In this document: positions 16,823 through 24,433 of the stretch, piece after piece
Layout of the letters: each line of letters starts with the position of its first letter
Position numbering within the stretch: the first letter of the stretch is position 1
Assembly (NCBI RefSeq): GCF_004348545.1
Contig: NZ_SMKL01000059.1
Coordinates: 1 to 38,944 of the forward strand
DNA from: Jiangella ureilytica
Lineage (GTDB): Bacteria; Actinomycetota; Actinomycetes; Jiangellales; Jiangellaceae
DNA length: 38,944 nucleotides
Reading direction: 5' to 3'
The notes under the pieces: generated by a model
What the model was told of the DNA's origin: nothing
The model's input: only the letters and a program-made list of their open reading frames with translations
Database searches by the model: none
Position numbers and translations under genes: made by a program

Positions 16823-19252
16823 TCAGTCGGTCGGCAGCTCCGCCGCCAGCGACACCAGGGCGGCGCTGACGAGGGTGCGGGCACCCGTGCCGTCGAGGTC
16901 CTCCGACATGGTGGCGAACCGCTCGACGGCGCGCTCCGCGGCGCGGCCACTGGCCCGCTCCGCGATGTCGAGCTGCGCCCGCAGACGCTGGTGCTCACCC
17001 TGGGTCACGAAGCCGTCGGCCCGGTAGTCGGCCAGCAGCTCCTGGGCGTTGTCGTAGGCGACGTCGACCGAGGCCGACTTCAGCTCGACCTCGACGGTGA
17101 CGGTCGCGGTCGGGTCGGTCTCGCTGGTGGCCGTGATGGTCACCGTGGCCGTCTCGGAGGCGTCCTCGCCGGCGGTGGCGTACGCCCAGACCGGCACGGT
17201 GTCGCCGGCCGCGGCCGCCTTGATCTCGTACGGCAGGGTCACGTCCCAGCCCTCGCCCTCGACGGTCGAGGAGATCCGGTACACGTCCGAGCCGTAGATG
17301 CCCTCGCCGGCCTGTCCGGTGTTGGTCAGCGGCAGGTTCAGCAGGGCGGTCGAGTCGCCGACGGCGTACGTGGCGGCGTCGCCGAGCTCGACGTCGCGCT
17401 GGTACGTGTCGGTGGCCTCGGTGTGCCGCACCGCGACGTCGTAGAACAGCTCGCCCTCCTTGTCCCGGTGGGTGTCCAGGACGTAGAAGTGCAGCTTGTT
17501 CGGGGCGTCGAGGTACTCGTACTCGCTGCCCGACGCGGTGCCGGCGTGGAACGTCGCATCGTCGAGCTGGCGCGGGTCACCCTTGACGACGGGGACCGGC
17601 TCGCCACCGGCCTCGGTGGCGTTGCCCGGCCGGTAGAAGTCGATCCGGCCGATGTCGTTCGGCTTGGCGTCGACCAGCCACACCCGCGGCGAGCCGCCGT
17701 TGCGCGCCTGCCCGATGAGCACGCCGTGCCCGGCCACGAACGAGTCGTTGCCGACCCGCTCGACGACCTCGAGGTTGAACTGGTTCCAGGCCGTGGTGAC
17801 CGGCGTGCAGAAGAACGGGTCGTTGGTGCGGGCCTGGCAGGCGCCCTGGACGAACGGCTGCGACAGCTGGATGTTGAGGCCGACCTTGTCGCCGTCGGGA
17901 ACGTACTCGCGGCCCTTGATCGGCATGGTGAGGACACCCTGCCCGGCGATGGCGGCGCTGGTCACGCTGGTGAACTCGTCCGCCTTGACGACGCCGAGCC
18001 GCCCGTTGCCGGTGGTCTTGAAGTACAGCGTGTGGTGCGGGCCGAGCGCCGAGCCGCCGGCGTTCGGGACCTGCCAGCGGTTGTGCGTGCCGCCCGGACC
18101 GTTGAACGAGCCGCGGCTCATCATCTCCCAGTAGGCGGTGCCGGCCCGGCCGGTGCCCGGGTCGAACGGGTTGTTGTAGTTGTCCGGCAGGCCCCGCAGG
18201 TGGCTGAACTCGTGCGCGAACACGCTGAGGCCGGAGTTCTCCGCCTGGGTCGACGTGCCGCCGCTCGCGTTCGGCCAGTGGTTCGCGCCCGCCTGCCACG
18301 AGGTCCAGTCGACGTATCGGGTGTCGACCCAGTTCGGGATCGGGTTGCCCGCCGCGTTGAGCACCGGCCCTTGGGTGGCGCCGGGCGGGCCGAACTCCGG
18401 CGTGACGTCCGCGGGAGTGCGGAACATCATCTCGCCGAACTCCTGCCACGTGGACGTCTCGTCGTGACCGGCGGTGACGTAGAACCCGTTGTCGAAGCCG
18501 CAGAGCGACATCTGACCCTGGTTCGGCGCGGTGCCGGGCGCGCAGCCGATGTCGTTGCGCCAGAGCTCGTTCCCGACGTGACGCAGGTTCCGGTCGTTGA
18601 AGCCCAGGCGGTTCGGGTCCGGGTCGGTGATGCCGGTGCAGCGGTCACCGGCGGGGCAGGCGGAATTCGCGCCCGTGACGGGCGCATAGCCGGACAGGCC
18701 GTACTCGTGCACCTTGGCGGGCAGCTGGTACGGCCCGAACACCTCCACGGTGACGCCGATGCGGCCGTGGCTGGTCTCCATCCAGTAGCCGTGCAGCGTC
18801 TGGCCCTGGTTGAACTCGTTCGGCACCGCGTAGTAGTCGTAGTACCACTGGTTGACGTCCTCGGGTGCCACCGGCTCCCAGGGCGGCAGCGGGTTCCCGA
18901 ACGGGTGCGACTCCGGCTCCTGGCTGATCAGGAACTTCTGGTCGGTGTACTCCAGCAGGATGACTGCGGTGCGGTACTGGCTCTCCGAGCCCTGGCTGGT
19001 GGTGTCCTGGTTCCACGCTTCCGGCCGCACCGGCTTGTAGTCGTCCCAGGTCATCTCGGCCTGCTCTTCCCAGACCTGCTCGTCCACCGGGACGATGGGG
19101 CCGGTGCCGGCGTCCTCGGCCACCGCGTTCTCCGCGTTGGCCGACACGACTCCCGCCGATGCCGAGAGCCCGATCGCGGCAATGCCGACGATCGCTCTCG
19201 CCCGCCAGGCCCTCCCGCGCCTCGCGGGGCGCCGTTCTGTACTCGCCGTCAC
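16823..19252 (-). CDS. Secreted M6 family metallopeptidase, paralog 4, with C-terminal helical domain
   Basis: An 809-residue secreted peptidase, the longest of the four. GTG at 19252 follows GGGAGGG (19257-19263); the longer open frame upstream lacks a signal-peptide N-terminus. A basic stretch and hydrophobic core (AIVGIAAIGLSASAGVV) end near residue 40. The zinc motif HEFSH is at residues 347-351, followed by LRGLPDNYNNPFD, which keeps the standard HExxHxxGxxD spacing. MMSRGSFNGPGGTHNRWQ is the M6 landmark. Six cysteines follow the signal. After the beta-sandwich, the last ~75 residues (ELLADYRADGFVTQGEHQRL, AERASGRAAERAVERF) form predicted helices resembling the FIMAH cell-surface domain. 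It probably acts at the cell wall or on protein substrates; convergent with the PucR gene. Confidence 0.9.
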   Translation of the reverse strand: MTASTERRPARRGRAWRARAIVGIAAIGLSASAGVVSANAENAVAEDAGTGPIVPVDEQVWEEQAEMTWDDYKPVRPEAWNQDTTSQGSESQYRTAVILLEYTDQKFLISQEPESHPFGNPLPPWEPVAPEDVNQWYYDYYAVPNEFNQGQTLHGYWMETSHGRIGVTVEVFGPYQLPAKVHEYGLSGYAPVTGANSACPAGDRCTGITDPDPNRLGFNDRNLRHVGNELWRNDIGCAPGTAPNQGQMSLCGFDNGFYVTAGHDETSTWQEFGEMMFRTPADVTPEFGPPGATQGPVLNAAGNPIPNWVDTRYVDWTSWQAGANHWPNASGGTSTQAENSGLSVFAHEFSHLRGLPDNYNNPFDPGTGRAGTAYWEMMSRGSFNGPGGTHNRWQVPNAGGSALGPHHTLYFKTTGNGRLGVVKADEFTSVTSAAIAGQGVLTMPIKGREYVPDGDKVGLNIQLSQPFVQGACQARTNDPFFCTPVTTAWNQFNLEVVERVGNDSFVAGHGVLIGQARNGGSPRVWLVDAKPNDIGRIDFYRPGNATEAGGEPVPVVKGDPRQLDDATFHAGTASGSEYEYLDAPNKLHFYVLDTHRDKEGELFYDVAVRHTEATDTYQRDVELGDAATYAVGDSTALLNLPLTNTGQAGEGIYGSDVYRISSTVEGEGWDVTLPYEIKAAAAGDTVPVWAYATAGEDASETATVTITATSETDPTATVTVEVELKSASVDVAYDNAQELLADYRADGFVTQGEHQRLRAQLDIAERASGRAAERAVERFATMSEDLDGTGARTLVSAALVSLAAELPTD

Positions 19253-19306
19253 TGAGCCCTCCCAAGATTCGACACCGGGACCGCAGACGCGCGGACCCGT
19301 CCGGCG

Positions 19307-19380
19307 ACCGTAGGCCGTGGGGCGGCCCACGGTCACCGGACAGGTGCATGGACATCTACCGCATCAGTCGGACATCTGTC
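19307..19380 (-). promoter_or_regulatory. Predicted promoter/operator of M6 paralog 4
   Basis: Read on the minus strand, GTGACC (19331-19336) and TACGGT (19307-19312) are spaced 18 bases and could be -35 and -10. The -35 lies within copy 2 of the shared peptidase motif, CACCTGTCCGGTGACCGT (19329-19346). Further upstream is GACA-GA-TGTC (19371-19380), an inverted repeat also found before the subtilase gene at the same 40-base offset. On the plus strand GGACATCT also repeats at 19350 and 19370, two helical turns apart. Confidence 0.45.
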
Positions 19381-19392
19381 GATAGAGCCGGA

Positions 19393-21507
19393 TCACTCGT
19401 TCCGGCCGCGGTTGAACAGCGTGAACGCGTGTGTTTCCTCGGTGTTGCCGTTCGCGTCGACCGAGCGGTACTCGACGGTGTGCTCGCCGTACGCGCGGAT
19501 CCGGAACGGCTCGTCGTACGCCGTCCAGGCGCCGGCGTCGATCCGGTATTCCGTGCGGGCCACGCCCGAGCCCCACGAGTCGTCGGCGTTAAGCGTCACC
19601 GTCGGGTTGGTGTACTGGCCGTCGCGGTCCGGGCGCTGGTTCAGGACGTGCTCCGTCGTCGGCGCGTCGACCTCGATGGAGGCCAGCGCCGCCTGCACGT
19701 CCGGCAGCGGGCCGATGTTCTCGTGCGTGTTGGTGGTCTGCGGCGTGCCGGTGGCCCGCAGCAGGTCGTTGATCTGCGCCGTCGTCCACGGACCCATCCC
19801 GACAGCCGTCACGTACGACTGCACGGCGACGACGGCGTTGGTGACGATCGGGCCGGCACCGGACGTGCCACTGAACGAGCGCGAGTACGCCCGGTTGTGG
19901 TCGTTGCCCAGCTCGGCGCAGAACACGTTGCAGTAGCCCGTGGTGTAGATGTCCTGGCCCCAGGCCTGCAGGTCGAAGCGCTGGCCGTAGTTGGAGAAGC
20001 TGAGCCGCGACCGCGCCGGGTTGGCCGCGCGCAGGCCGCTGCCGCCGGCGCCGACGAAGATCGAGCCGGAGTGCTGCACGGCCGGGTCGAACCACTTGAT
20101 GCCGTTGCGGACGTACATCGGGTCGTCGGTGTTGGTGTTGCCGTTGCCGCCGGTGAGCACCACGTTGGCGCCCATCGCCGTCAGCACCTGGTTGGCCTCG
20201 AAGACCGCCGGGATCCACTCCAGCGGCGCGTACCGGCTGCCGCCGAGCGGGCTGGAGGTCTGCTGCTCCAGGATCAGCGCGTCACCGGGCTGGACGAACG
20301 GCTGCCCGTTCTCGTCCTTGATGGTAGCGAGGAACGCCAGCGCCGGGCCGGGCCGCCACGGCATGCTGCCGTTGGGCAGCAGCTCGCTCGGCGAGATGCC
20401 GTACATCTCGACGTCGGGCACGCCGCCGGTGACGCCGTAGCCGTTGTCCTTGGCCATGATCTCGCCGAAGACCGCGGTGCCGTGGTCGTCGCCGAAGCCG
20501 GTGTAGGGGACGAAGCGGCCCTGGCCGACGTCGCTGCTGTCGTCGAGCTGCAGGTCCTCGTGGAACGGGTTCCAGTCGTACTCCAGGTCGATGACCTTGA
20601 TGCCGGCGCCGCGGACCCGCGGGTCCTTGCGGACCTCCTCGATGTTGATGCCGTTGTGGGTGTCGGTCGGGCCCAGGTAGCCCTGCAGCGGGCTGAAGTC
20701 GGGCGTCGGCTCGGCCGGTGGCGGGGCCGGCTCCGGCGACGGGTAGGCGTAGACGACCTCGTCGAGGGCGGACAGCTCGGCGAGGACGGCGTCGACGTCG
20801 GTCCCGGCCGGCAGCGTGACGGTGTACCAGGACGCGAGGTCCGGCACCGGCGCCGCGGACCGGGCCCGCGCGCGGCTGGTCGCGGCGGCCAGATCGGGCA
20901 CCTGCGCGGGCTCGACGAACGGAATGAGAGCGCTCACATCGTGCCGGTCGAGAACGTCGCGGACGGCGTCCAGGCTCCCGCCGCTGGTGCTGCGGAGGGT
21001 CGCCTCGCTGCCGCCGCGGACCTGGTAGCCCTCGGCGAACTTGATCTCGAGGCTGACCTCCGGCTGGACGTCGGCGGCGCCGCCGACGGCCGCGCCGTCC
21101 TCGGTGCTGGCCGAGACCTCGATCGCGTCGGTGGACGGCGTCAGCGCGCCCTCGGCGGCCAGGGCCTCCTTGTCGACGTGGACGGTGAGGTCGTCGGCGC
21201 CGTCGCCGTCGGCGTCGGCCACGTGGCTGATCACCGCGCCGGACTCGGACCGGGCCGGGCTGACGCCGTCGCCGACCGTGACGGTGTCGAGGTCGATGTC
21301 GGTGACGTCGACGGCGGGGGAGCCGTGCACCGTCACCGGCATGAGGCCGGGACCGGCCAGGTTGACGTGGCCGGTGATGCCGACGGAGACGTCGGCCTCG
21401 GTGCCGGCCTGCTCGGACGGCCCGGCCTGGGCGGGCGGGGCCAGGAAGGCGTAGCCGGCGACCGCGAGGGTGCCGAGCGCCGCTCCTAGTCTCAGGCGTC
21501 GTGTCAT
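19393..21507 (-). CDS. Secreted S8 (subtilisin-like) serine peptidase
   Basis: A 704-residue secreted subtilase. ATG at 21507 follows AAGGAGA. The signal peptide ends at AQA, residue 28. A prodomain-like region (to about residue 265) includes DADGDGADDLTVHV, which looks calcium-binding, and ends in a Pro-rich linker (PEPAPPPAEPTPD). The catalytic triad can be placed: Asp307 in KVIDLEY, His342 in DDHGTA, Ser549 in FSGTSGAG, with Asn455 in LTGGNGN for the oxyanion hole. The usual GTSMA is GTSGA here. The C-terminal ~80 residues (TEYRIDAGAWTAYDEPFRI) resemble the OmpL47-type beta domain that attaches to surfaces or sugars. It likely works with the neighbouring M6 peptidases. Confidence 0.9.
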   Translation of the reverse strand: MTRRLRLGAALGTLAVAGYAFLAPPAQAGPSEQAGTEADVSVGITGHVNLAGPGLMPVTVHGSPAVDVTDIDLDTVTVGDGVSPARSESGAVISHVADADGDGADDLTVHVDKEALAAEGALTPSTDAIEVSASTEDGAAVGGAADVQPEVSLEIKFAEGYQVRGGSEATLRSTSGGSLDAVRDVLDRHDVSALIPFVEPAQVPDLAAATSRARARSAAPVPDLASWYTVTLPAGTDVDAVLAELSALDEVVYAYPSPEPAPPPAEPTPDFSPLQGYLGPTDTHNGINIEEVRKDPRVRGAGIKVIDLEYDWNPFHEDLQLDDSSDVGQGRFVPYTGFGDDHGTAVFGEIMAKDNGYGVTGGVPDVEMYGISPSELLPNGSMPWRPGPALAFLATIKDENGQPFVQPGDALILEQQTSSPLGGSRYAPLEWIPAVFEANQVLTAMGANVVLTGGNGNTNTDDPMYVRNGIKWFDPAVQHSGSIFVGAGGSGLRAANPARSRLSFSNYGQRFDLQAWGQDIYTTGYCNVFCAELGNDHNRAYSRSFSGTSGAGPIVTNAVVAVQSYVTAVGMGPWTTAQINDLLRATGTPQTTNTHENIGPLPDVQAALASIEVDAPTTEHVLNQRPDRDGQYTNPTVTLNADDSWGSGVARTEYRIDAGAWTAYDEPFRIRAYGEHTVEYRSVDANGNTEETHAFTLFNRGRNE

Positions 21508-21596
21508 GGGGGAGGTCTCCTTGTCGCCGGGGACGAGCGAAGGGCACGCCCGGGCAGAGTCGTGCCATCGGGCATGACTGGACGTGATAGCGCCCG

Positions 21597-21669
21597 AACA
21601 TAGAGAAACCGGGATGAATGGTCACCGGGCATGTGTCTGAAACACCGCGCGGCCCGGCCGACATCTGTC
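21597..21669 (-). promoter_or_regulatory. Predicted promoter/operator of the subtilase gene
   Basis: On the minus strand GTGACC (21620-21625) and TATGTT (21597-21602) are 17 bases apart. The -35 overlaps copy 3 of the shared peptidase motif, CACATGCCCGGTGACCAT (21618-21635). The inverted repeat GACA-GA-TGTC (21660-21669) lies upstream at the same 40-base offset as before M6 paralog 4. The leader would be about 85 bases long. Confidence 0.5.
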
Positions 21670-21711
21670 CGATGATGAGAGCAGTCTCACTGCCGTCTTA
21701 CCGTTGTGGAC

Positions 21712-21779
21712 GGGCTGTTCCGGGACCGTGAATCGCAGAGAGTCGGCCGTCGGCCGGCCTACTGCGAAGGGAACAGCCC
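21712..21779 (+). promoter_or_regulatory. Structured leader that can hide a ribosome site
   Basis: GGGCTGTTCC (21712-21721) pairs perfectly with GGAACAGCCC (21770-21779), which ends at the base before the ATG. Inside, TCGCAG (21733-21738) pairs with CTGCGA (21762-21767), and the GC-rich centre has two CGGCCG palindromes (21744-21756). The ribosome site GAAGGGA (21766-21772) would be partly buried in the fold, so this could act as a translation switch. I cannot assign it to a riboswitch class. Confidence 0.45.
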
Positions 21780-22274
21780 ATGAAGCGCACCGCACTCGTC
21801 ATCGCGGCCGCACTGTGTGCCACGCTGCTCGGCGCGGTACCCGCCCAGGCCGAAGAGCGCACCTGCCGCGGCACCATCGGAGCGGTCACCGTCGACAACC
21901 TGCGGGTCCCGAGCAACGCGACCTGCAACCTCAAGGGCACTCGCGTCAAGGGCACGATCAAGGTCGAGCGGAACGCGACGCTCAACGCCACCAGCGTGCG
22001 GGTGGTCGGCAACGTGCAGGCCGAGAACCACAAGCACGTCTCGCTGAAGTCGTCGACGGTCGGCGGCAGCGTCCAGCTCAAGCAGGGCGGGACGGCCACC
22101 GTCACGTCCAACCGCGTCACCGGCGACGTGCAGTCGTTCACCAACCGCGGCAAGCAGACCATCTCGTTCAACCGCATCAACGGCAACCTGCAGTGCAAGG
22201 AGAACGTCCCGGCGCCGACCGGCAGCGGCAACATCGTCCAGGGCAACAAGGAGGACCAGTGCCGTCGGCTCTGA
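21780..22274 (+). CDS. Secreted repeat protein of unknown function
   Basis: A 164-residue secreted protein. The signal peptide (KRTALVIAAALCATLLGA) is probably cut after AQA, residue 24. The mature part is a run of short hydrophobic turns: VDNLRVPSNATCNLKGTRVK, GTIKVERNATLNATSVRV, GNVQAENHKHVSLKSSTV, GGSVQLKQGGTATVTSNRV, GDVQSF. This periodic pattern suggests a right-handed beta-helix or bactofilin-like solenoid. The end NLQCKENVPAPTGSGNIVQG followed by NKEDQC, together with an early Cys pair, is a recognisable signature of a conserved hypothetical family that I recall from actinomycetes and other bacteria. No enzymatic residues are seen. The gene is divergent from the subtilase and has a folded leader. 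Role unknown; an extracellular structural or binding protein is a guess. Confidence 0.85.
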   Translation: MKRTALVIAAALCATLLGAVPAQAEERTCRGTIGAVTVDNLRVPSNATCNLKGTRVKGTIKVERNATLNATSVRVVGNVQAENHKHVSLKSSTVGGSVQLKQGGTATVTSNRVTGDVQSFTNRGKQTISFNRINGNLQCKENVPAPTGSGNIVQGNKEDQCRRL

Positions 22275-22309
22275 CCCCGTAGCCCCGGCGCGTCAGGTGC
22301 CGGAGCGTA

Positions 22310-22352
22310 GGCGCCGCGGGCGTCCGCGACCAGCACGCGGACCCGCGGCGCC
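22310..22352. terminator. Terminator hairpin between convergent genes
   Basis: GGCGCCGCGG (22310-22319) and GTCCGCG (22322-22328) pair with CGCGGACCCGCGGCGCC (22336-22352), leaving a 2-base bulge and a 7-base loop. It can stop transcription from both the repeat-protein gene and the PPOX-type gene. Confidence 0.65.
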
Positions 22353-22424
22353 GTCGCCGTCGCCGTCGACCAGGAACGAACGTCCTGACGCCGCCGGTGA
22401 GCCCGCCCGCCTGCGCTCCGCCGT

Positions 22425-22862
22425 TCAGGTGACGTCGCGGGCGTTGAGCTCGAACGAGTCCGTGTCGATGCCCCAGGCCAGGACGCGGCGGGCGCGGATC
22501 CGCAGCCATGCGGGGTCGAACGGCATGACCTCGGTGATCCGCTCGCCGAGCTCCTCGCCGCCCTCGGCGAACGTCTCCGCCGTCCCGCGGATCTCGATGC
22601 CGCGCGGCTGCCACGGGTCGACGGCGGCGAGATCGTCGACGACGAACGAGACCTCCGGGTGGCGCTCGGCGTTGCGGAACTTCCGGCTCGCGCCGAAGCC
22701 GGACCCGGCATGACCGGCGATGACGATCGCGTCGGCCCGAGGGTCGTAGAAGACGCCCACCGGCGCGATCTGCGGGCGGTCGCCGGGCCCGACGGTGGCC
22801 AGCCGGCCGAGTGGCTGGCTCTCGAGGTACGCGAGCTCGGCCTCGGTGAAGATGTTCGACAT
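22425..22862 (-). CDS. PPOX-class F420/flavin-dependent protein (pyridoxamine oxidase-like fold)
   Basis: A 145-residue split-barrel protein. It begins MSNIFTEAELAYLESQPLGR, then LATVGPGDRPQIAPVGVFYD, the family pattern of PPOX-class F420-dependent oxidoreductases. RKFRNAERHPEVSFVVDDL and the late RGIEIRGTAETF match too. Enzymes of this group reduce small molecules with F420H2 or FMN, or simply bind the cofactor. The same frame is open far upstream, but that part is antisense to the regulator gene and is rejected. The start at 22862 has no clear ribosome site, so a leaderless message is possible. It is divergent from an MmyB-like regulator, a common pairing in which the regulator controls the oxidoreductase. 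Confidence 0.85.
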   Translation of the reverse strand: MSNIFTEAELAYLESQPLGRLATVGPGDRPQIAPVGVFYDPRADAIVIAGHAGSGFGASRKFRNAERHPEVSFVVDDLAAVDPWQPRGIEIRGTAETFAEGGEELGERITEVMPFDPAWLRIRARRVLAWGIDTDSFELNARDVT

Positions 22863-22985
22863 GGCATCGATGCTGGTCGCTCGCGGAACCGTGAGGGGAG
22901 GCCGCCGTGAGACCAGCCCCGTCAGGGCCACCCTCAGTCGAGCGAACCGCGGAGCGATGGCCGGGACAGCGGTAGCCTGGGCCGG

Positions 22986-23843
22986 GTGAGCGACAACGAG
23001 CTCGGCGCGTTCCTGCGCTCGCGGCGCGATGCCATCACCCCGGCCGAGGTGGGGCTCCCCGCCGGCCCGCGTCGCCGTGCGCCCGGGCTGCGCCGCGCCG
23101 AGCTCGCCCTTCTCGCCGGCGTCAGCGTCGACTACCTCACCCGCCTCGAGCAGGGCCGCGACCGGCACCCGTCCGCCCAGGTGCTGGCCGCGCTGGCCCA
23201 GGCGCTGCGGCTGTCCGCCACCGAGCGAGTGCTGCTGCGCAACCTCGCCAAGACCACCAGCGGCGACTTCTACTGCCCGGCCGTCGAGTCGCCGCCGGCG
23301 TCCGCCGTCCGGCCGACCGTGCGGGCGCTGCTGAACCGGCTCGAGCCGGCGCCGGCCGTGCTGGTCAACCGGCTCTGCGACGTACTCGCCTGGACGACGG
23401 GGTACGAACTGCTGGCCGAGCCGCTGGGCCTGCTCGCCGGCGACGCGCCGAACCTGGTCCGCTACCACTTCACCGACCCCCGCGCCCGCGCCACCTACCC
23501 CGACTGGCACGCCGTGGCCGACGCGCTGGTGGCGAACCTCAAACTCGACTCCGGCCCCGACGACGAGCATCTGGCCGCGCTGGCCGACGAGCTGACGGTG
23601 CTCGCCGGGGCCGCGTTCACCGCCCGCTGGGCCGCGCCGTCGACGGCCGGGGTGCGGGCAGGGGTCGAGCGCATGGTGCACCCCGAGGCCGGTGAGCTGC
23701 GGCTGGCGTTCGAGACCCTCGACCTCTCCGACGGCAACCATCAGCGGATCCTCGTCTACCTGCCCGGCGACGAGCCGACGTCGGGGGCGCTGGACCGGCT
23801 GACCGGCCTGCGGCCCGGCTCGCTGCACGCCGTCGCCGGCTGA
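22986..23843 (+). CDS. XRE-family regulator with MmyB-like ligand domain
   Basis: A 285-residue regulator starting at GTG 22986. The N-terminal helix-turn-helix covers about residues 5-75 and includes the typical RRRAPGLRRAELALLAGVS and DYLTRLEQGRDRHPS. The remaining ~200 residues match the MmyB-like domain found in many actinomycete regulators (RPTVRALLNRLEPAPAVLVN, NLVRYHFTDPRAR, HPEAGELRLAFETLDL), which binds a small hydrophobic ligand. It lies 123 bases from the divergent PPOX-type gene, its likely target. No strong operator repeat was seen between them. Function as a regulator is clear; the ligand is unknown. Confidence 0.9.
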   Translation: MSDNELGAFLRSRRDAITPAEVGLPAGPRRRAPGLRRAELALLAGVSVDYLTRLEQGRDRHPSAQVLAALAQALRLSATERVLLRNLAKTTSGDFYCPAVESPPASAVRPTVRALLNRLEPAPAVLVNRLCDVLAWTTGYELLAEPLGLLAGDAPNLVRYHFTDPRARATYPDWHAVADALVANLKLDSGPDDEHLAALADELTVLAGAAFTARWAAPSTAGVRAGVERMVHPEAGELRLAFETLDLSDGNHQRILVYLPGDEPTSGALDRLTGLRPGSLHAVAG

Positions 23844-23868
23844 GCTGCCTTTCGCGCTCGGGGGTGCG

Positions 23869-24084
23869 TCAGCGGCGCTCGTTGCCGCGGCGGTAGTTGC
23901 CGGTCGCCTTGGCGAGGAGGAGCTGGGCCGCGTGCTCGTCGGCCGCCCGCTCCAGCGCGGCGGCGAGCCGATCGGCATGCGCGCCGGCGACGGTGACGAC
24001 GACCCGGCCACCGCGGCTGATGCGGACCAGGCCCGACTTCGTCACCTGATAGTCGAACGGGTCCTCGGTGAGGGCATCGGTCAC
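23869..24084 (-). CDS. Small conserved hypothetical protein
   Basis: A 71-residue cytoplasmic protein: VTDALTEDPFDYQVTKSGLV, RISRGGRVVVTVAG, then a helical part ADRLAAALERAADEHAAQLL, and the basic end ATGNYRRGNERR. I recall similar short proteins, with the same start and end motifs, in other actinomycetes, but no function is assigned. The start is taken as GTG at 24084. The frame is open to an ATG near 24130 (adding MYHKNVLHALS and more), but that part overlaps the promoter of the toxin-antitoxin genes. It is divergent from the antitoxin, so both may share the control region. Confidence 0.65.
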   Translation of the reverse strand: MTDALTEDPFDYQVTKSGLVRISRGGRVVVTVAGAHADRLAAALERAADEHAAQLLLAKATGNYRRGNERR

Positions 24085-24106
24085 GCCCTCACCGTACGAC
24101 AGGGCG

Positions 24107-24128
24107 TGTAGCACATTTTTGTGATACA
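24107..24128. promoter_or_regulatory. AT-rich inverted repeat, likely antitoxin operator
   Basis: TGTAGCAC (24107-24114) and GTGATACA (24121-24128) are inverted repeats with one mismatch across ATTTTT. The site ends 8 bases before the antitoxin ATG and overlaps a plausible -10 (TACATT, 24125-24130). Phd/YefM-type antitoxins usually repress their own operon at such sites. Confidence 0.5.
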
Positions 24129-24136
24129 TTCTCATC

Positions 24137-24433
24137 ATGGTCAGTGCACATGAGCATGCGGTGGGTCTCCGGGAGCTACGGCACAGTACCGGCGACGTAC
24201 TGGCCCGCGTCCGTCGCGGCGAGACCATCGACGTCACCGAGAGGGGACGGCTCATCGCTCGGATCGTGCCGGTGGAGGAGCGGTCTCCTGGCCCGGTCCT
24301 GGCCGAGCTGATCGAGTCCGGCCGGGTTCGTCCGGCCGAGCGTCCTGGGTACCGGCCGCGGATGCGTCCCGGTGACGGCACCAACCGGCTGGGCGACGCC
24401 CTGGCCGACCTGCGCGACGAAGAGCGCTGGTGA
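24137..24433 (+). CDS. Phd/YefM-family antitoxin (VapB-type)
   Basis: A 98-residue antitoxin. The N-terminal DNA-binding part, VGLRELRHSTGDVLARVRRG followed by ETIDVTERGRLIARIVPVEE, is the classic Phd/YefM fold. The C-terminal half is charged and probably unfolded until it wraps the toxin (RPAERPGYRPRMRPGDG, ADLRDEERW). ATG at 24137 has a very short leader. Its stop overlaps the toxin start by 4 bases (GTGA), giving the coupled expression normal for type II modules. It should neutralise the adjacent PIN-domain ribonuclease and autoregulate the operon. Confidence 0.9.
   Translation: MVSAHEHAVGLRELRHSTGDVLARVRRGETIDVTERGRLIARIVPVEERSPGPVLAELIESGRVRPAERPGYRPRMRPGDGTNRLGDALADLRDEERW

Noticed and set aside
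22863-24011. N-terminal extension of the PPOX-type protein to over 500 residues
   Set aside because: The extension is antisense to the XRE/MmyB-like regulator gene and has no homology-like pattern; the true protein starts MSNIF.
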